A DNA stretch of 64,000 bases from Pseudomonadota bacterium (GTDB taxonomy: Bacteria; Pseudomonadota; Gammaproteobacteria; Burkholderiales; Thiobacillaceae): assembly GCA_021802555.1 (NCBI GenBank), contig JAJZRU010000009.1, positions 1 through 64,000 on the forward strand. The letters are read 5' to 3'. This document shows positions 48,196 to 57,004 of the stretch, piece by piece. The notes beneath the pieces were generated by a model. The model had not been told where the DNA came from. It saw nothing but the letters and a program-made list of their open reading frames with translations, and did no database searches. The translations under genes were made by a program, and so were the position numbers. The first letter of the stretch is position 1, and each line of letters begins with the position of its first letter.

Positions 48196-48224
48196 AATAT
48201 ACTGACCGGGATTTCCATTGTCAA
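48196..48224 (-). promoter_or_regulatory. Consensus sigma-70 promoter of tRNA-Leu, overlapping the rnr start
   Basis: On the minus strand TTGACA (48219-48224) is a perfect -35 box and TATATT (48196-48201) a near-perfect -10 box, 17 bp apart, just upstream of the tRNA-Leu 5' end. The -35 box covers the rnr start region (48218-48220 TTG plus the next codons). Very likely the tRNA promoter. Confidence 0.85.
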
Positions 48225-50476
48225 CGAAACAACGCCCCCGCAAGGCCGCAAACGCGGCTGCCGCATCCGCCCGCAAAGCCTCTTCTTTGCGCGCTCAAGA
48301 CCCTTTTCTGGAGCGCGAGAAAACGCGCTACTCCCACCCGTTGCCGAGCCGTGAATGGATTCTGGAAATCCTCGCGCGCCAGGGGGCTCCCGTGGAACTC
48401 GACGGACTTTGCCATCTGCTCGACATCGCTTCCGCGGAGCGCGAATTGTTCGAGCGCCGCATCGGCGCCATGCAGCGCGACGGCCAGGTCATGGTCAACC
48501 GCCGTGGCCAGGTCTGCCTGCCGGACAAGCTCTCGCTTATCAAGGGGCGCATCGAGGGCCACCCGGACGGCTTCGGCTTCGTCATTCCCGATGACGGCAG
48601 CGCCGATCTGTTCCTGTCGCCGCGCGAGATGCACCAGGTGCTGCACGGCGACCGCGTGCTGGCACGGGAATCCGGCGTCGATAGGCGCGGGCGGCGCGAG
48701 GGCAAGATCGTGGAAGTGCTGGAGCGCGCCAATGCCCGCATCGTCGGCCGTTACTTCATGCAGCATGGCGTCGGCTTCGTGGTGGCGGAGAACCGCCGCA
48801 TCAACCAGGACATACTGATCCCTCCCGAGGCCATGGCGGGTGCGCAGACCGGGCAGGTGGTGGTGGTGGAGCTGGTCGCCTCGCCCAGCAAGCACTCGGA
48901 AGCGGTGGGACGCATCGTCGAGGTGCTGGGCAATTACGCCGACTCGGGCATGGAAATAGAAATCGCCCTGCGCAAGCACGCCCTGCCTTTCGATTTTTCG
49001 CCGCCGGCGCTGGCGCAGACCGGAAAGCTGCCCAAGACCGTGCGCAAGGCCGACAAGGAGGGGCGCGAGGACGTCACCGCCCTGCCACTGGTGACCATCG
49101 ACGGCGAGACCGCCAAGGATTTCGACGACGCGGTCTACTGCGAGAGGCAGGGGCAGAATTTCCGCCTGGTGGTGGCCATCGCCGACGTGTCGCACTATGT
49201 GCAAAGCGGTTCGCCGCTGGATGGCGACGCTTACGAGCGCGGCAATTCGGTGTATTTCCCGCGCCGCGTCATTCCCATGCTGCCCGAGGCGCTGTCCAAC
49301 GGCCTGTGCTCCATCAATCCGCGCGTGGAGCGCCTGGCGATGGTGTGCGACATGGTGGTGACGCGCCAGGGCAACATTAAATCCTATCGCTTCTACTCCG
49401 CAGTCATGTATTCGCATGCGCGGCTCACCTACAATCAGGTATGGGATTGGCTCTCCGGCATCGCCGCGCCCCCTGCCGAGCAGGCGCCGCTCATGCCCCA
49501 TCTGCAAAACCTGCACACGGTGTTCCAGGCGCTGCTCAAGGCACGGCAGAAGCGCGGCGCCATCGATTTCGAGAGCGTCGAGACGCGCATGGTGTTCGAC
49601 GACGCCGGCAAGATCGAGCGCATCGTGCCGGTGGTGCGCAACGACGCCCATCGCCTGATCGAGGAGTGCATGCTGGCGGCCAACGTGTGCGCCTCCGACC
49701 TGCTCAGGAAGCACAAGCAGCCCGCCCTGTATCGCATCCACGAAGGCCCGACGCCGGAAAGGCTGGAAGCGCTGCGCGAATTTCTGCGCGAGTTCGGCCT
49801 CGGCCTGGGCGGCGGCGACGACCCCACCGCCAAGGATTACGCGGCGCTGCTGGGGCAGGTCAAGGGCCGTCCCGATGCCGGCCTGCTGCAGACGGTGATG
49901 CTGCGCTCGCTCAAGCAGGCGGTGTACAGCCCCGACAACGTCGGCCATTTCGGCCTGGCCTACGAGCAATACACCCACTTCACCTCCCCCATACGGCGCT
50001 ATCCCGATCTGCTCATCCACCGCGCCATCAAGGCCGTGCTTGTCGGGGAAAAACTACCCAAGCTCAAGCTGGAAGAAGTGGGCGCGCACTGCTCGATGAC
50101 CGAGCGGCGCGCGGACGAGGCCAGCCGCGACGTGGAAGCCTGGCTCAAGACCTATTTCATGCGCGACCGCATCGGCGAGGCGTTCAGCGGCACGGTCAGC
50201 GCGGTGGTCAGCTTCGGCCTGTTCGTGGCGCTCGACGAGGTGTTCGTGGAGGGACTGGTGCACGTCTCCGAGCTGGGTCAGGACTACTATCGCTTCGACG
50301 CGGCGCACCATCGCCTGCTGGGCGAGCGCTCCGGCCGGAGTTTCCGCCTGGGCGACCGGCTGCGCGTGCGCGTCATGCGCGCGGACATCGAGGCCAGCAA
50401 GATCGACTTTGCCCTGGCCGAAGGCGATGTCGCGCCGCGCGCCCAGGCCTCCGGCAGGAAGCGCAAGAAGCCGTGA
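48218..50476 (+). CDS. rnr: Ribonuclease R
   Basis: RNase R is a 3'-5' exoribonuclease that degrades structured RNA. The 752-residue protein has an N-terminal winged-helix region, cold-shock domains (about 105-240), the RNB catalytic domain with TAKDFDDAV (Asp cluster about 301-304), a C-terminal S1 domain (GTVSAVVSFGLFVALDEVFVEGLVH) and a basic tail. No ATG suits the start; TTG 48218 is the longest choice, and TTG 48287 is an alternative that removes 23 Ala/Arg-rich residues. Only 34 bp separate it from divergent tRNA-Leu, so its own promoter must lie within or beyond that tRNA gene. Confidence 0.95.
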   Translation: MSTKQRPRKAANAAAASARKASSLRAQDPFLEREKTRYSHPLPSREWILEILARQGAPVELDGLCHLLDIASAERELFERRIGAMQRDGQVMVNRRGQVCLPDKLSLIKGRIEGHPDGFGFVIPDDGSADLFLSPREMHQVLHGDRVLARESGVDRRGRREGKIVEVLERANARIVGRYFMQHGVGFVVAENRRINQDILIPPEAMAGAQTGQVVVVELVASPSKHSEAVGRIVEVLGNYADSGMEIEIALRKHALPFDFSPPALAQTGKLPKTVRKADKEGREDVTALPLVTIDGETAKDFDDAVYCERQGQNFRLVVAIADVSHYVQSGSPLDGDAYERGNSVYFPRRVIPMLPEALSNGLCSINPRVERLAMVCDMVVTRQGNIKSYRFYSAVMYSHARLTYNQVWDWLSGIAAPPAEQAPLMPHLQNLHTVFQALLKARQKRGAIDFESVETRMVFDDAGKIERIVPVVRNDAHRLIEECMLAANVCASDLLRKHKQPALYRIHEGPTPERLEALREFLREFGLGLGGGDDPTAKDYAALLGQVKGRPDAGLLQTVMLRSLKQAVYSPDNVGHFGLAYEQYTHFTSPIRRYPDLLIHRAIKAVLVGEKLPKLKLEEVGAHCSMTERRADEASRDVEAWLKTYFMRDRIGEAFSGTVSAVVSFGLFVALDEVFVEGLVHVSELGQDYYRFDAAHHRLLGERSGRSFRLGDRLRVRVMRADIEASKIDFALAEGDVAPRAQASGRKRKKP

Positions 50477-51207
50477 AGGAGCAGTGGATCTACGGCTTTC
50501 ATGCCCTGCGCGCGCGCCTCAAGCTGGATGCCGCGAGCGTGCTCGAAGTGCTCCTGGACGAGGCGCGCCGCGATGCGCGCGCGCGCGAATTGCAAGCCCT
50601 GTGCGACCAGGCTGGCGTGCCCTGCCGGGCGGTGGCAGGCCAGCGCATCGACGGCCTGCTGGGCCAGGCCCGCCATCAGGGGGTGGCGGCGCGCGTGCTG
50701 CCGCGGCCCAAGGGCGCGGGACTGGAGGAACTGCTCGATGGCATTGCCGGCCCGGCGCTGCTGATCGTATTGGACGGCGTGACCGATCCCCACAATCTGG
50801 GTGCGGTGCTGCGCTCGGCCGATGCCTTCGGCGTGCATGGCGTGATCGCGCCCAAGGACCGCGCCGTGGGCCTCAACGCCACGGTCGAGAAAGTGGCGTG
50901 CGGGGCTGCGGAAAGCGTGCCCTACGTCATGGTGACCAATTTGGCGCGCGCCTTGGAAACGCTGGCCGAGCGCGGCATATGGACGGTGGCGGCCGAAGCC
51001 GGCGCGGCCAAGACTCTGGCCCAGGTGGATGCGCGCGCGCCGCTGGCCTGGGTGCTGGGGGCGGAAGGTGCCGGCCTGCGTCGCCTTACGCGCGAGCACT
51101 GCGACGAGGCGGCGCGCATACCCATGGGGGGGGCGGTGGCAAGCCTCAACGTCTCGGTTTCGGCGGCTCTCTGCCTGTATGAAACGCAGCGCCAGCGCCG
51201 GCCATGA
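50473..51207 (+). CDS. rlmB: 23S rRNA (guanosine-2'-O-)-methyltransferase RlmB
   Basis: RlmB methylates the ribose of G2251 in 23S rRNA. The 244-residue SpoU-family protein has an N-terminal substrate-binding domain (IYGFHALRARL). The knotted SAM domain follows with DPHNLGAVLRSADAFGV, WVLGAEGAGLRRL and IPMGGAVASLNVSVSAAL. It starts at GTG 50473, overlapping the rnr stop. The pairing rnr-rlmB also occurs in E. coli. Confidence 0.96.
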   Translation: MKEQWIYGFHALRARLKLDAASVLEVLLDEARRDARARELQALCDQAGVPCRAVAGQRIDGLLGQARHQGVAARVLPRPKGAGLEELLDGIAGPALLIVLDGVTDPHNLGAVLRSADAFGVHGVIAPKDRAVGLNATVEKVACGAAESVPYVMVTNLARALETLAERGIWTVAAEAGAAKTLAQVDARAPLAWVLGAEGAGLRRLTREHCDEAARIPMGGAVASLNVSVSAALCLYETQRQRRP

Positions 51208-51746
51208 CGCACGCGGACCCGAACCGGCTGCTGCAGGACGCGGAATTGGTGGCCGCAGCCGAGGATGTCCAGGCCTGCCTCGACCGCGTGGGCGTCGAGA
51301 TCGCCGACCGGCTGGCGACCGAGTGCCCTCTGGTCATGCCGGTGATGGGCGGCGCGGTGGTTTTCGCGGGACAGTTGCTGCCGCGCCTGGGATTTCCGCT
51401 GGAATTCGATTACCTGCACGTCACCCGCTATCGCGGCAAGGCGCGGGGCGAGGCGCTGGAATGGGTGGTGATGCCGCGCCAGTCGGTGCACGGCCGTACC
51501 GTCCTCGTGCTGGACGATATCCTCGACGAGGGCGAAACCCTGGCGGCGATACGCGACAAGCTCGTGGAAATGGGCGCCCGCCGAGTGTATTGCGCGGTGC
51601 TCGCCGACAAAGACAATGGCCTGAACAAACCCATACGCGCCGATTTCGTCGGCCTCAGCGTGCCGGACCGCTTCGTCTTCGGCTGCGGCATGGACGTCTA
51701 CGGCTGGTGGCGCAATCTGCCGGCCATTTATGCCGTCAAGGAGTGA
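51204..51746 (+). CDS. Hypoxanthine-guanine phosphoribosyltransferase
   Basis: A type I phosphoribosyltransferase of 180 residues that should salvage hypoxanthine and/or guanine with PRPP. The PRPP-binding motif is VLVLDDILDEGETL (about 105-118), preceded by VMGGAVVFAGQLLPRL and the flexible loop region LHVTRYRG. The C-terminal FVFGCGMDVYGWWRNLPAIYAV matches HPRT-type enzymes. It overlaps rlmB by 4 bp and is followed by a purine nucleoside phosphorylase gene, which supports purine salvage. Confidence 0.9.
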   Translation: MTHADPNRLLQDAELVAAAEDVQACLDRVGVEIADRLATECPLVMPVMGGAVVFAGQLLPRLGFPLEFDYLHVTRYRGKARGEALEWVVMPRQSVHGRTVLVLDDILDEGETLAAIRDKLVEMGARRVYCAVLADKDNGLNKPIRADFVGLSVPDRFVFGCGMDVYGWWRNLPAIYAVKE

Positions 51747-51801
51747 TGGCGGCGTTGCCCTGCGGTAAACTTGCCCCTCTTCAAAGCGCAGGGTTTTCAC
51801 C

Positions 51802-52563
51802 ATGCTAGGCATCATCGGCGGAACCGGACTCACCCGCCTGGCGAATCTCGAAATCACGCGTCGCGAGGTCGTGCGCACGCCCTTTGGCGAGCCCTCGGGG
51901 GCGCTTACCTTCGGCCAGATCTGCGACCAGGAGGTGGTGTTCCTTGCGCGCCACGGCTACGGCCACACCATCCCGCCCCACGAAGTGAACTATCGCGCCA
52001 ATATCTGGGCGCTGCGCGAGGTAGGCGTGGACCGCATCGCCTCGGTGGCCACGGTGGGCGGCATAGATCCGGAACTGGCGGCCGGCACCTTGGTGGTGCC
52101 CGACCAGGTCATCGACTACACCTGGGGCCGCGCGCATACGTTTTTCGTCTCCGGCGAACGCACCGTGGCGCACCTGGATTTCACCCATCCGTATTGCCGG
52201 GGCATGCGCGACGTGATCCTCGCGGCGGCGCGCGAAGCCGGCGTCGTGGCGCGTGATGGCGGCACCTATGCCTGCGTCCAGGGGCCGCGTCTGGAGACCG
52301 CCGCAGAGATCGACCGTTTCGAGCGCGACGGCGCCCATATGGTGGGCATGACCGCCATGCCGGAAGCCTATCTGGCCCAGGAGATCGGCATCTGCTATGC
52401 CAGCATCGGCGTGGTCGCCAATGACGCCGCCGGGCGCGGCGCGGCCAGGCAGGGCATACGCCCCCAGCAGATCGAAACCGTGCTGGAGCAAATCATGCCC
52501 AAGGTGCGGCTTTTGCTCGAACGCCTGGTGACGCAGGATGCGCCGAGTTGCGATCTGTATTGA
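51802..52563 (+). CDS. mtnP: S-methyl-5'-thioinosine phosphorylase (MTAP/PNP family)
   Basis: This family splits methylthio-nucleosides phosphorolytically in methionine salvage. The 253-residue protein opens IIGGTGLTRL and has ARHGYGHTIPPHEVNYRANI and YACVQGPRLETAAEI. GMTAMPEAYLAQEIGICYA fits the trimeric PNP/MTAP fold. Its sequence is closer to the S-methyl-5'-thioinosine phosphorylases of Pseudomonas type than to human MTAP, but the base preference cannot be proved here. With the neighbouring HPRT it forms a complete salvage step: base release and re-ribosylation. Confidence 0.85.
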   Translation: MLGIIGGTGLTRLANLEITRREVVRTPFGEPSGALTFGQICDQEVVFLARHGYGHTIPPHEVNYRANIWALREVGVDRIASVATVGGIDPELAAGTLVVPDQVIDYTWGRAHTFFVSGERTVAHLDFTHPYCRGMRDVILAAAREAGVVARDGGTYACVQGPRLETAAEIDRFERDGAHMVGMTAMPEAYLAQEIGICYASIGVVANDAAGRGAARQGIRPQQIETVLEQIMPKVRLLLERLVTQDAPSCDLY

Positions 52564-52572
52564 GGCCTTGCC

Positions 52573-53106
52573 GTGGCGCTGCGCGAGGTCTTGAAAATGG
52601 GGGATGCGCGCCTGCTGGCGCCGAGCGCGCCGGTGTGCGAATTCGACACGCCGCAGCTGCACGCCCTCGTCGCCGATCTTTGGGACACGATGGCGGCGCA
52701 CGATGGTGCGGGGCTCGCCGCGCCGCAGATCGGCGTCAATCTGCAGGTGGTCGTATTCGGTTTCGAATCGAACGCGCGCTATCCTGAAGCGGAACCGGTG
52801 CCCCATACCGTGCTCGTCAACCCGGTGCTGACGCCTCTGGGGGATGAGCACGAGGAAGGCTGGGAAGGGTGCCTGTCCATTCCCGGCATGCGCGGCCTGG
52901 TGGCGCGCCACCCCCGGTTGACTTACCGGGGCCATGATGCTTTCGGCCATGCCTTCGAGCGCACCGTGAGCGGTTTCCACGCGCGCGTAGTGCAGCACGA
53001 GACCGATCATTTGCGGGGCGTGCTCTACCCCATGCGCATGGCCGACTTGCGCAATTTCGGCTATGCCGAGGCGCTGTTTCCCCCAGGTGCTGCGGACACC
53101 CGCTAG
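52573..53106 (+). CDS. def: Peptide deformylase
   Basis: Removes the N-formyl group from new proteins. The 177-residue metalloenzyme has all three motifs: [10 protein letters not shown] (46-54), EGCLSIPG with metal ligand C100, and QHETDH with H142 and H146 as ligands and E143 catalytic. It starts at GTG 52573, 9 bp after mtnP. It is not beside fmt, so it may be a second deformylase copy; that cannot be told from this window. Confidence 0.95.
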   Translation: MALREVLKMGDARLLAPSAPVCEFDTPQLHALVADLWDTMAAHDGAGLAAPQIGVNLQVVVFGFESNARYPEAEPVPHTVLVNPVLTPLGDEHEEGWEGCLSIPGMRGLVARHPRLTYRGHDAFGHAFERTVSGFHARVVQHETDHLRGVLYPMRMADLRNFGYAEALFPPGAADTR

Positions 53107-53216
53107 GCGCCGCCGAAGCAACCGACGAACGGCCTAAAGACGTCGCTCCCTGCCACCGCTAAGCAGAACGAGGGGAACGCCGTGTTCCCGAAGAAAAACA
53201 AGGAAGAGCAAGGGGA

Positions 53217-53585
53217 ATGCCCATGCAGGACAGAATACCGGGAAACCCTGGCCAACCATGGCAAGCCGATGCGGAGCGGCTGAATCGTGTGGTGGGCCAG
53301 CTCATGGATTGCCAGTCGCGCTGGCGGGAAGTGGGCCATGAAGCGCGCCTCGCCGATGCGCTCAAAGCCAGCCGCCGGTTGTGGGGCGAGCTGCAGGATG
53401 CCCTGGGATGCGGCACGGAGCGCTACCCGCTCGAGATCCGCCAAAACATCCTGATACTCTCCGTTTATGGGCTCAGCCGGCTGGAGGCCGTGGAGCGCGA
53501 ACCCAGCCGTGCTGCGCTGGGGGGTCTGATTGCGCTCATGCGCAGTCTCGCGGTGAGCTTGCAGCCTTTGGCGCAGGCGGCGTGA
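53217..53585 (+). CDS. FlaF-like protein
   Basis: A 122-residue all-helical protein. The pattern LADALKASRRLWGELQDALG, then PLEIRQNILILSVYGLSRLEAV and ALIALMRSLA-like closing helix follows the FlaF family closely. FlaF is a flagellin-linked regulator best known in alphaproteobacteria, working against FlbT. No flagellar gene is near. An AAGGGGA ribosome site precedes the two in-frame ATGs (53217, 53223). The assignment rests on pattern resemblance only. A small basic protein gene follows after 11 bp. Confidence 0.55.
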   Translation: MPMQDRIPGNPGQPWQADAERLNRVVGQLMDCQSRWREVGHEARLADALKASRRLWGELQDALGCGTERYPLEIRQNILILSVYGLSRLEAVEREPSRAALGGLIALMRSLAVSLQPLAQAA

Positions 53586-53596
53586 ATGGCGGGATC

Positions 53597-53797
53597 ATGA
53601 CTGCCGACCTGAACCGTGCGGCGGCCGAGCGCCCGGTGGATGGCATACAGCCGACGCCGCCGGTAAGGCCCGGGCGCGCTCGCATCACTCCACCCGCCAA
53701 ACGCAAGGAAAAAAAACCCGGCGACGCCCAGCCGCATGCCCGCAAGGCGCCCGCGCGCGGCCGCTACGTCGATGAATATGCGCGCGCTGCGATCTGA
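53597..53797 (+). CDS. Unknown small basic protein, 66 residues
   Basis: I do not recognise this. ATG 53597 follows the FlaF-like stop by 11 bp with GCGGGA upstream. The protein is rich in Pro, Arg, Lys and Ala (ITPPAKRKEKKPGDAQPHAR), probably disordered, and ends YVDEYARAAI. Context suggests a partner of the FlaF-like protein. A longer open frame on the opposite strand is less convincing, being very Arg-rich and without a start signal. Confidence 0.45.
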   Translation: MTADLNRAAAERPVDGIQPTPPVRPGRARITPPAKRKEKKPGDAQPHARKAPARGRYVDEYARAAI

Positions 53798-53808
53798 AAC
53801 GACCGAGC

Positions 53809-54294
53809 TCAGCGCCGTCGTGACGGGCACTGAGCGGCGACGCGCGTGCCCGTAAGCGTCATGTCCGTGGTGGTGGTGTAGACGCTGGGAAGGTTCAGCG
53901 TGCTGACCATCTGCCATGCGCTGGTAAAGTGGTCTGTCGCCGTTTTCACCGTGCCGTCGCCTTGGGTCGCGCCATGGAGGATGGTGCAGGTCCACCTCCA
54001 GTGCATGGTGCCGTCGCTGTCGGTGTCTTCCCGGGTTTTGCATTGTCCGGCGGTTTTGGGCATGAACAGTTTTTTCTGCGCATCTCCGGGTCTCAGGCAG
54101 ACGTGGTTGATGCGGTTGATGGGGACGTCGAAATTCGGCGTATGCGTAGTGCCCACCATGTGCATTTTCCAATAGCCGGGCCGCAAGCCGGTCACGTTTT
54201 GCAAAGACGAGGGGTCGGCGGTGGAGGCGGCGCCGGCGGGCGCCGCGGCGGCCAGCAGGAATGCAAGGCTTAACGGGCCAAGAAGCTGTCGCAT
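53809..54294 (-). CDS. DUF3617-type secreted protein
   Basis: A 161-residue exported protein: a signal peptide (LLGPLSLAFLLAAAAPAGAAS) is followed by a body typical of DUF3617. GLRPGYWKMHMVGTT near the start gives way to HVCLRPGDAQ with a conserved Cys, TAGQCKTRED, MHWRWTCTILHGATQGDG and a final variable stretch. Three Cys may form a disulfide. Function of the family is unknown; periplasmic. It is convergent with the small basic protein gene and lies 130 bp downstream of the glnD stop on the same strand. Confidence 0.8.
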   Translation of the reverse strand: MRQLLGPLSLAFLLAAAAPAGAASTADPSSLQNVTGLRPGYWKMHMVGTTHTPNFDVPINRINHVCLRPGDAQKKLFMPKTAGQCKTREDTDSDGTMHWRWTCTILHGATQGDGTVKTATDHFTSAWQMVSTLNLPSVYTTTTDMTLTGTRVAAQCPSRRR

Positions 54295-54424
54295 GTGGAT
54301 TTTCCGGTGTGAGATTGCCGTTGGTATGCAGCACGCCTGGCATTTTCCGCGCAAGCCTACGGGCGCGAAAGGGGCAAAGGCATACCCGTGCTTTGAACCG
54401 CCGCGCCGGGCGAAGGTTCCCGTC

Positions 54425-57004
54425 TCAGACCGACGCGCCGTCGAGGCCTTGCACGAGATCTTGCTCGATGGCCCCCTGGGTGGCCGGTTCGACGAGGCGT
54501 TCCGCCTGCAAAAGAAAGGTGTCTTCCGCCCTTTCTCCGAGGGTGTGTATTTTCGCGCTGATGAGCTTGACGCCATGGCGCTGGAAGATGCGCGCAATGT
54601 CGTATAACAGGCCGGCGCGATCGGCGCAGCCGACGGTCAGGACGTAATAGCGCCCGCGATCGTCCGGCGCCAGGTGCACATGGGGCGGATAGGGGAAGTG
54701 CCGCTGATGCCGGCTCATGCGGCCGCGCGGCGCCGGCTCGACGGGGCGGCCGGGATCGATGGCGCGCGCCAGTTCGTATTCGATGAAACTGAGGAAGTCG
54801 CGGTAATGGACGTCGCGGTCCGCTTCGTCCTGCACCAGGAAATTGTCCAGCGCGTAGCCATGGCGGGTGGTGTGGATGCGGGCTTCCAGCACGCTGTACT
54901 GCACGCGCGCGAACAGGCCGCAGACGCGCACGAACAGATCCGGCTGGTCCGGCGCATATACCAGCACCTGGATGCCCTCGCCCTGGGGCGCCAGGCGCGT
55001 GCGTACCACGGGTGCCGCGTCGTTGGCCCGGTCCCACAACATGCGGGTGTGCCAGGCGAGGTCTGCCGCCTCTGTGCGCAGGAAGTAGGCATCGTCGAGC
55101 AGGCCCCAGAGTCGCCGCTCGCAGCCCGGCGCCAGGCGATAGAAGGAAAGCAGGCCGCGCGCCGCCTCCTGGCGTGCTTCGATCGTGCCCGTGGTGCGGC
55201 CGTCGTCGCCGCTCAAGCGCGCCAGGCTCAACTGATACAACTGGTCCAGCAGGCGGGCTTTCCAGGCATTCCAGACCTTGGGGCTCGTGCCTCGGATGTC
55301 CGCGGTGGTGAGCAGATAGAGCGCGGTCAGGTGCTTTTCGCTGCCCACCCTGCGGGCGAAGGCGGCAACCGCGTCGGGATCGCTCAAATCCTCTTTTTGG
55401 GCCGTGCGCGAGAAACTAAGATGCTCGCGCACCAGCCAGCTCACCAGCTCCGTGTCTTCCCTGGAGAAGCCATGGGCGCGGCAGAAACGGCGCGCGTCCT
55501 TTTGCCCGAGTTCGGAATGGTCGCCGCCCCGCCCCTTGGCGATGTCGTGGAACAGGGCGGCGACATAAAGCAGTTCCGGCCGCTCGAAGCCGCTCATGAG
55601 GCGCGCGGCCAGGGGGTATTCATGCGCCAGCTCGGGCACGGTGAGGCGGCGCAAATTGCGCAGCACGATGAGAATGTGTTCGTCCACGGTGTAGACGTGA
55701 AAGAGATCGTGCTGCATCTGGCCGACGATGCGGCCCCAGGCCGGCAGATAGCGCCCGAGTATGCCGTAGCGGTTGAGCGCGCGCAGCGTGCGGGTGACCC
55801 CCTGGGGCTGGCGCAGTAGATCGAGAAAGGCGCGGCGGTTGCGCGGGTCGGCACGAAAGCGCGCATCCACCCTGCGACCCGCGCGCCACAGGCTGCGCAG
55901 GGTGGCGGGGGCGAAATCGGTCAGGCCCGCCTCGCGGTGCAGCACGAGGAAGGCGCGGAACAGCGCGGCGGGATCGCGCTCGAACAGGCCGCCGTCGCGC
56001 GTTTCCAGGAGAGGGCCGCGGCGCGCGAACTCCTCATTGATGATTTCCGCAGGTCCGCCATCGCCGTACAGCAGGGATTTCAGGCTGGGGATGATGATTT
56101 CGCCGGCCAGGCGCACGTCCTGCGCGGCGCGGTAGAAGCGCTGCATGAGTACTTCGCTCGCCAGACGGTGGCGGGTGGCGGTGATGTTCTGGCTCTGCGC
56201 CAGTTCGGTCTGCAAGTCGAAGGCCAGGCGATCTTCGCGCCGCCTCGCCAGCAGGTGCAGACGGATGCGCAGGCGGCTCAGGATGGCCTCGTCCTCGCGG
56301 ATGCGGCGCGCCTCCGCGGCGCTCAGGATGCCGGCCTGCACCAGGCCGCGCCAGGCCGGCGCGATGCCGCAGGCGCGTGCAAGCCAATGGATGGTGTGCA
56401 GATCGCGCAGGCCGCCCGGACTTTCCTTGAGGTTGGGTTCCAGGTTGGACGCCGTGTCGGCATGGCGGTTGTGGCGGTTGGCCTGCTCCAAGAGCTTGGC
56501 TTCGAAGAAGCGGCGCGCCTCGAAGCGCGCCGCAAAATGCTGCCGGAAGCGCGTGAACAGGGCTTGCTCGCCCCATACCAGGCGCGCTTCCAGCAGGTTG
56601 GTCTCCACTGTGACGTCGCGCTCCGCCTCCACCATGCAGGCGTCCACGGTGCGCACGCTGTGGCCGATCTCCAAGCCCACGTCCCAGCAGGCCTGCACCC
56701 AGCTTTCCAGGGCGCGTTCGAGGGAAGGGGCGGGCGGCGCCGGCAGCAGCAGGAGCACGTCCACATCGGAGGCGGGAAACAGCTCGCCGCGTCCGTAGCC
56801 GCCTACCGCGGCGAGCACGGGGCCGGAAGGGAGCAGGCGCTGGCACAGCGTCGCCAGCAATCGATCGACGGCATGGGCGTGGCCGTGCAGATAGGCCGCG
56901 GCGCTGGGGCGTGCGAGGAATCGGCGCGCCAATTCCTCGCGCCCCTGTTTGAGCCCCTCGCGCAGGCCGGTGAGGGCGGGCGGCTGCGGGGCGGGGAGAG
57001 TCAT
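54425..57004 (-). CDS. glnD: Bifunctional [protein-PII] uridylyltransferase/uridylyl-removing enzyme
   Basis: GlnD senses glutamine and adds or removes UMP on the PII protein, controlling nitrogen assimilation. The 859-residue protein has the nucleotidyltransferase motif GGYGRGELFPASDVDVLLL (about 68-86), a GlnE-like linker, an HD domain (LFHDIAKGRGGDHS, H486-D487) for UMP removal and two C-terminal ACT domains (about 680-760 and 785-859). All key residues are present. Its start overlaps the map stop by 4 bp, the same gene pair as in E. coli. Confidence 0.97.
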   Translation of the reverse strand: MTLPAPQPPALTGLREGLKQGREELARRFLARPSAAAYLHGHAHAVDRLLATLCQRLLPSGPVLAAVGGYGRGELFPASDVDVLLLLPAPPAPSLERALESWVQACWDVGLEIGHSVRTVDACMVEAERDVTVETNLLEARLVWGEQALFTRFRQHFAARFEARRFFEAKLLEQANRHNRHADTASNLEPNLKESPGGLRDLHTIHWLARACGIAPAWRGLVQAGILSAAEARRIREDEAILSRLRIRLHLLARRREDRLAFDLQTELAQSQNITATRHRLASEVLMQRFYRAAQDVRLAGEIIIPSLKSLLYGDGGPAEIINEEFARRGPLLETRDGGLFERDPAALFRAFLVLHREAGLTDFAPATLRSLWRAGRRVDARFRADPRNRRAFLDLLRQPQGVTRTLRALNRYGILGRYLPAWGRIVGQMQHDLFHVYTVDEHILIVLRNLRRLTVPELAHEYPLAARLMSGFERPELLYVAALFHDIAKGRGGDHSELGQKDARRFCRAHGFSREDTELVSWLVREHLSFSRTAQKEDLSDPDAVAAFARRVGSEKHLTALYLLTTADIRGTSPKVWNAWKARLLDQLYQLSLARLSGDDGRTTGTIEARQEAARGLLSFYRLAPGCERRLWGLLDDAYFLRTEAADLAWHTRMLWDRANDAAPVVRTRLAPQGEGIQVLVYAPDQPDLFVRVCGLFARVQYSVLEARIHTTRHGYALDNFLVQDEADRDVHYRDFLSFIEYELARAIDPGRPVEPAPRGRMSRHQRHFPYPPHVHLAPDDRGRYYVLTVGCADRAGLLYDIARIFQRHGVKLISAKIHTLGERAEDTFLLQAERLVEPATQGAIEQDLVQGLDGASV

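Noticed and set aside
47948-48205. An 85-codon plus-strand frame containing RTRTSTVLPPLGPEPSASTN
   Set aside because: This is the well-known spurious translation of the antisense of a leucine tRNA; it overlaps tRNA-Leu and its terminator.
53465-54343. A 292-codon minus-strand frame across the FlaF-like and small basic genes
   Set aside because: It is Arg-rich and low in complexity, lacks a ribosome site, and overlaps the DUF3617 gene in a different frame on the same strand.
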